NCBI GenBank assembly: GCA_910588885.1
Contig: CAJUSQ010000096.1
Span: forward strand, 1 to 11,792
Length of the DNA: 11,792 nucleotides
Origin: an uncultured Lachnospiraceae bacterium
GTDB lineage: Bacteria > Bacillota > Clostridia > Lachnospirales > Lachnospiraceae
Direction of reading: 5' to 3'
Within the stretch, counting starts at the first letter, position 1; each line of letters opens with the position of its first letter. Made by a program: the position numbers and the translations under genes. Positions 9,163 to 11,792 of the stretch are shown here, piece after piece. Under the pieces are notes generated by a model. It was not told where the DNA came from. It saw only the letters and a list, made by a program, of their open reading frames with translations, and did no database searches.

Positions 9163-10458
9163 ATGGGAGTCATTGATACCGCATACGCTTATTACCTGAC
9201 TACCTATGGAAGCCGTGCCGGCACCCGCTACGATACACATAAGAAAAGTGAGCTACGCAGAGTCTACAACCAGATTGTCAAGCTGAACAAGGAATCGCCC
9301 CTGTATAAGTTTCCAAACAGGAGTACGATTACTAAGTTCGCCATTGATATTAAGGAAAATGCCCAGCATATCCGGAACGTCGTTGCGTCTATTTCTGGTT
9401 CGGATGACATCATGGAAGCCCTTCAGAAGAAGGCCGCTGCCTCCTCTCAGGAGGATATTGTGACTGCCCGCTACATCGGTAAGGATGAAGACGGTGTGAA
9501 GCTGAAGGATTTCCAGATTGAGGTACGCCAACTGGCCAAATCCCAGATCAATATCGGGAATTTCCTGAAGAGCAACCGCCGTGACCTGGCGCCGGATACC
9601 TATTCTTTTGACTTGACCAATAGCTCTTCCGGCTATGAATTTCAGTTCAGCGTCACTTCGGATGATACCAACTACAGCATTCAGAACAAGCTTGCGAACC
9701 TGATTACCAATTCCAACATCGGCCTGAAAGCCTCCGTCATCGAGGACGAGAACGGTCAGAGCGCCCTGAAGGTAGAATCCCTTCATACGGGACTGGGGGA
9801 AGGGGAACCTTACCTTTTTAATATCAGCGCCGGAGGAAGCTCCAATTCCGCCGATGCCATTGATACTTTAGGAATCAGCCAGATCAGCCAGGAAGCACAG
9901 AATTCTTCGTTCCTGCTGAATGGGACTCCGCGCTCTTCCTATTCTAATACCTTTACGGTCAGCAATGCTTTTGAATTGACCTTACAGGGGATCAGTCCGG
10001 AAGGGGATTCTGCCACCATCGGCTTTATGCCGGACGCTCAGTCTGCCATGGAGAATATTCAGCATCTCACCGATGCCTTCAACGCGATTCTCAAGACCTC
10101 GGATAAATATGCTGAGACCCACGGCCAGAACCATAAGCTGCGTTACCAGATCAGCAGTGCAGCCGAGACTTATCGGGATGAATTGGCGGCAATCGGCCTG
10201 CACAAGGATGAAAACGGTTTGTTTGCCATTGACAAGCCAACTTTGGCTGCTGTCATGGAATCGGAAAATCCTTCGGAGCAGCTTTCCGTACTCAATGATT
10301 TTAAACAATTGTTGGATGCCAAAGCTTCCGTTGCCGTATTAAACCCGATGGATTATGTCAATAAAGTTGTTGTAACTTATAAAAACCCCGGAAAGAATTT
10401 TCCTGCGCCTTACGCATGTTCTCTCTATTCCGGTATGATGATGGATCGGTTCTGCTGA
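9163..10458 (+). CDS. FliD-like (flagellar hook-associated protein 2 related) protein of unknown role
   Basis: The protein has 431 residues, starting at ATG 9163-9165 because AGGAGGGG lies five bases upstream; an earlier in-frame ATG at 9100 lacks such a site. It resembles FliD, the flagellar filament cap, in order of parts. IEVRQLAKSQ (119-128) with the following DTYSFDL resembles the FliD N-terminal domain. FLLNGTPRSSYSNTF (250-264) followed by FELTLQGISP matches the repeated strand pattern of FliD. ELAAIGLHKDENGLFAID (340-357) matches the C-terminal domain. It departs from typical FliD at both ends. The N-terminus carries RYDTHKKSEL (22-31) and a YNQIVKLNKESPLYKF block (35-50) instead of the usual glycine-rich start. 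The end is PYACSLYSGMMMDRFC with a terminal Cys. There is no signal peptide or membrane helix. No flagellar genes are near. I think similar proteins occur in other Lachnospiraceae, but this is from memory. Confidence 0.8.
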   Translation: MGVIDTAYAYYLTTYGSRAGTRYDTHKKSELRRVYNQIVKLNKESPLYKFPNRSTITKFAIDIKENAQHIRNVVASISGSDDIMEALQKKAAASSQEDIVTARYIGKDEDGVKLKDFQIEVRQLAKSQINIGNFLKSNRRDLAPDTYSFDLTNSSSGYEFQFSVTSDDTNYSIQNKLANLITNSNIGLKASVIEDENGQSALKVESLHTGLGEGEPYLFNISAGGSSNSADAIDTLGISQISQEAQNSSFLLNGTPRSSYSNTFTVSNAFELTLQGISPEGDSATIGFMPDAQSAMENIQHLTDAFNAILKTSDKYAETHGQNHKLRYQISSAAETYRDELAAIGLHKDENGLFAIDKPTLAAVMESENPSEQLSVLNDFKQLLDAKASVAVLNPMDYVNKVVVTYKNPGKNFPAPYACSLYSGMMMDRFC

Positions 10459-10504
10459 TTCTTTAAGGGAGATAAGCTACTCTTATGAATACGGATAATA
10501 TATG

Positions 10505-10548
10505 AAAAGCTCTCATCGGGGCAGCATTTACCGAGGAGAGCTTTTTTT
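10505..10548 (+). terminator. Intrinsic terminator after the FliD-like gene
   Basis: AAAAGCTCTC (10505-10514) pairs with GAGAGCTTTT (10536-10545), with an inner CGG-CCG pairing, and the T-run extends to 10548. It lies 47 bases after the stop codon. The left arm begins with four A, so it might also stop the convergent SNF2 transcript on the minus strand, though with a short U-run. Confidence 0.9.
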
Positions 10549-10668
10549 ATTTCCGCCAGCCGCGGGCCGGGCAGCTGCGCCGGCGCGGATCTTTAGCGGC
10601 TGTTGCGGGGGTCAAAGCCCCCGTTAAGCGGGGCGTACAGATAGCAGGCATGCATTTTTAACCACACT
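10549..10668. repeat. GC-rich palindrome cluster between convergent genes
   Basis: This gene-free spacer is much richer in GC than its surroundings and holds several inverted repeats. CCGC plus GCCGG (10560-10563 and 10566-10570) pair with CCGGC plus GCGG (10580-10588). CGGGGG (10606-10611) pairs with CCCCCG (10618-10623), and that second arm can instead pair with CGGGG at 10629-10633. A 12-base block, GCCGCGGGCCGG (10559-10570), is identical to 5958-5969 in the rplJ-rplL spacer. It could be a small dispersed repeat, a termination or mRNA-end structure for the SNF2 gene, or chance in GC-rich sequence. Confidence 0.5.
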
Positions 10669-11792
10669 CTAATTCCCCAGCAGCTCCAGCAGCTCTTCCC
10701 GGGAAAAAGATCCCGCTCCGTTTCCGCTGCCTGACAAGATCTGGTTGGCCAGTTCCTGCTTCCGGTCCTGAAGCTTTACGATATTTTCTTCGATGGTCCC
10801 CTTTGCGATGATTTTATAGACATTTACCATATTCGTCTGGCCGATCCGGTGGGCACGGTCCGTAGCCTGATTCTGGGCCGCCACGTTCCACCAGGGATCA
10901 TAGTGGATAACAATATCCGCAGCCGTCAGATTCAGCCCCGTCCCTCCGGCCTTCAGGGAAATGCAAAACACCGCCATTTCATCGGTCTGGAAGCTTTCCA
11001 CCATCTGGCTGCGCTTTTCCTTACTCACAGATCCGGTCAGGGAAAAGAAACTGATATTCTCCTTTATAAGCCGTTCCTGGATACGTTCCAGCATCGTTGT
11101 AAACTGGGAAAACAGCAGCACCTTATGGCCGTTTTCCACAGCATTTTGGATCATCTGGACCGTAAGTTCCAGCTTCGCCGTCTCTCCCTTGTAATCCTCA
11201 AAAATCAATGCCGGATCGCAGCAAAGCTGCCGGATTTTTGTCAGCTCCGCCAAAATCTGAATCTTGGAGCTTTGGAAATCCGCGTCTGTTTTGTTCTCCA
11301 GCATCATCTGCAGCCGTTTTACATGGGCATCATACAGCTTCTGCTGTTCTCCCCGCAGCTTTACATATCGGTTCTCTTCTATTTTTTCCGGCAGATCCTT
11401 TAATACCTCCCCTTTCAGCCGCCGCAGGATAAAGGGGGCAATCATCTTCTGAATCCGTTTTAAAGCATCTTCATCCTCGTTTTTTACAATTCTGTTCTCG
11501 AACTCTTCCCGAAACCTCTGGGCAGAAAACAAAAAACCCGGCATCAGGTAATCAAAAATGCTCCACAGCTCGCTAAGCCGGTTCTCAATAGGTGTCCCGG
11601 TTAAAGCCAGCCGAAAGCCCGCCTGCACTTCCTTTACGGCCTTTGCCGCCTGGGTTCCCTGATTTTTAATAAACTGGGCTTCATCAATGACCTGGTAGTC
11701 AAAAACCAGCTCCTGATAAATCTCCACATCCCGTTTCAGCAAATCATAGGACGTAATCAGTATTTTCCGGCCCGAAACCTCCTTCAGTAAAT
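10669..11792 (-). CDS. SNF2-family DNA-dependent ATPase/helicase (C-terminal part, cut by window edge)
   Basis: The frame is open to the right edge without a start, so only the last 373 residues are visible. They begin inside the N-terminal ATPase lobe (KILITSYDLLKRD). Motif II reads VIDEAQ (DEAQ at visible residues 36-39) and motif III LTGTPIEN (63-70). The second lobe holds HKVLLFSQFTTMLERI (motif IV), SLKAGGTGLNL (motif V, 278-288) and DRAHRIGQ (motif VI, 311-318). This is the Swi2/Snf2 group, enzymes that move along double-stranded DNA and remodel protein-DNA complexes; in bacteria the substrate of most members is not known. Full-length clostridial members are usually near 1000 residues with an N-terminal SWIM zinc finger, which would lie outside the window. 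The stop is TAG. The gene is convergent with the FliD-like gene and has no evident link to it. An apparent TTG start at 11742 lies inside the conserved domain and is not real. Confidence 0.95.
   Translation of the reverse strand, partial: LLKEVSGRKILITSYDLLKRDVEIYQELVFDYQVIDEAQFIKNQGTQAAKAVKEVQAGFRLALTGTPIENRLSELWSIFDYLMPGFLFSAQRFREEFENRIVKNEDEDALKRIQKMIAPFILRRLKGEVLKDLPEKIEENRYVKLRGEQQKLYDAHVKRLQMMLENKTDADFQSSKIQILAELTKIRQLCCDPALIFEDYKGETAKLELTVQMIQNAVENGHKVLLFSQFTTMLERIQERLIKENISFFSLTGSVSKEKRSQMVESFQTDEMAVFCISLKAGGTGLNLTAADIVIHYDPWWNVAAQNQATDRAHRIGQTNMVNVYKIIAKGTIEENIVKLQDRKQELANQILSGSGNGAGSFSREELLELLGN

Noticed and set aside
10485..10505. Six-codon frame after the FliD-like gene
   Set aside because: Too short, poorly spaced from any ribosome binding site, and it runs into the terminator.

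Overview
The window is a chromosomal segment from a Gram-positive Clostridia-type bacterium, most likely a Lachnospiraceae relative. This rests on the RpoB N-terminus, the acidic RpoB C-terminal tail, the Ala/Glu-rich L10 tail, strong AGGAGG-type ribosome binding sites, sigma-A promoters and a Firmicutes-style L10 leader. No species can be named from the sequence alone.

From right to left on the minus strand lies the classical transcription/translation cluster: rpmG, secE, nusG, rplK, rplA, rplJ, rplL, rpoB and rpoC. rpoC is cut by the left edge directly after its catalytic NADFDGD motif. The cluster reads as three transcription units, each with a recognisable promoter. The first is rpmG-secE-nusG-rplK-rplA, from a promoter near 9000-9028. 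The second is rplJ-rplL, from a consensus promoter at 6702-6730 followed by an L10 leader and attenuator. The third is rpoB-rpoC, from a promoter at 5355-5384 just behind a strong terminator that ends rplJL. No terminator is seen between rplA and the rplJ promoter, so read-through into rplJ is probable.

To the right of rpmG the strand switches. A divergently transcribed gene (9163-10458, plus strand) encodes a 431-residue FliD-like protein with no flagellar genes in view, its own promoter, and a leader carrying three ATGGATTT repeats. It ends at a clear intrinsic terminator. A short GC-rich, palindrome-dense spacer (10549-10668) then separates it from a convergent minus-strand SNF2-family helicase gene. 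That gene runs off the right edge, so only its C-terminal part is visible.

The ribosomal and RNA polymerase genes are ordinary in sequence and order. The points of interest are the orphan FliD-like protein beside the core operon, its phased leader repeats, the layered regulation around rplJL and rpoBC, and a 12-bp GC-rich motif found both in the rplJ-rplL spacer and in the spacer after the FliD-like gene.
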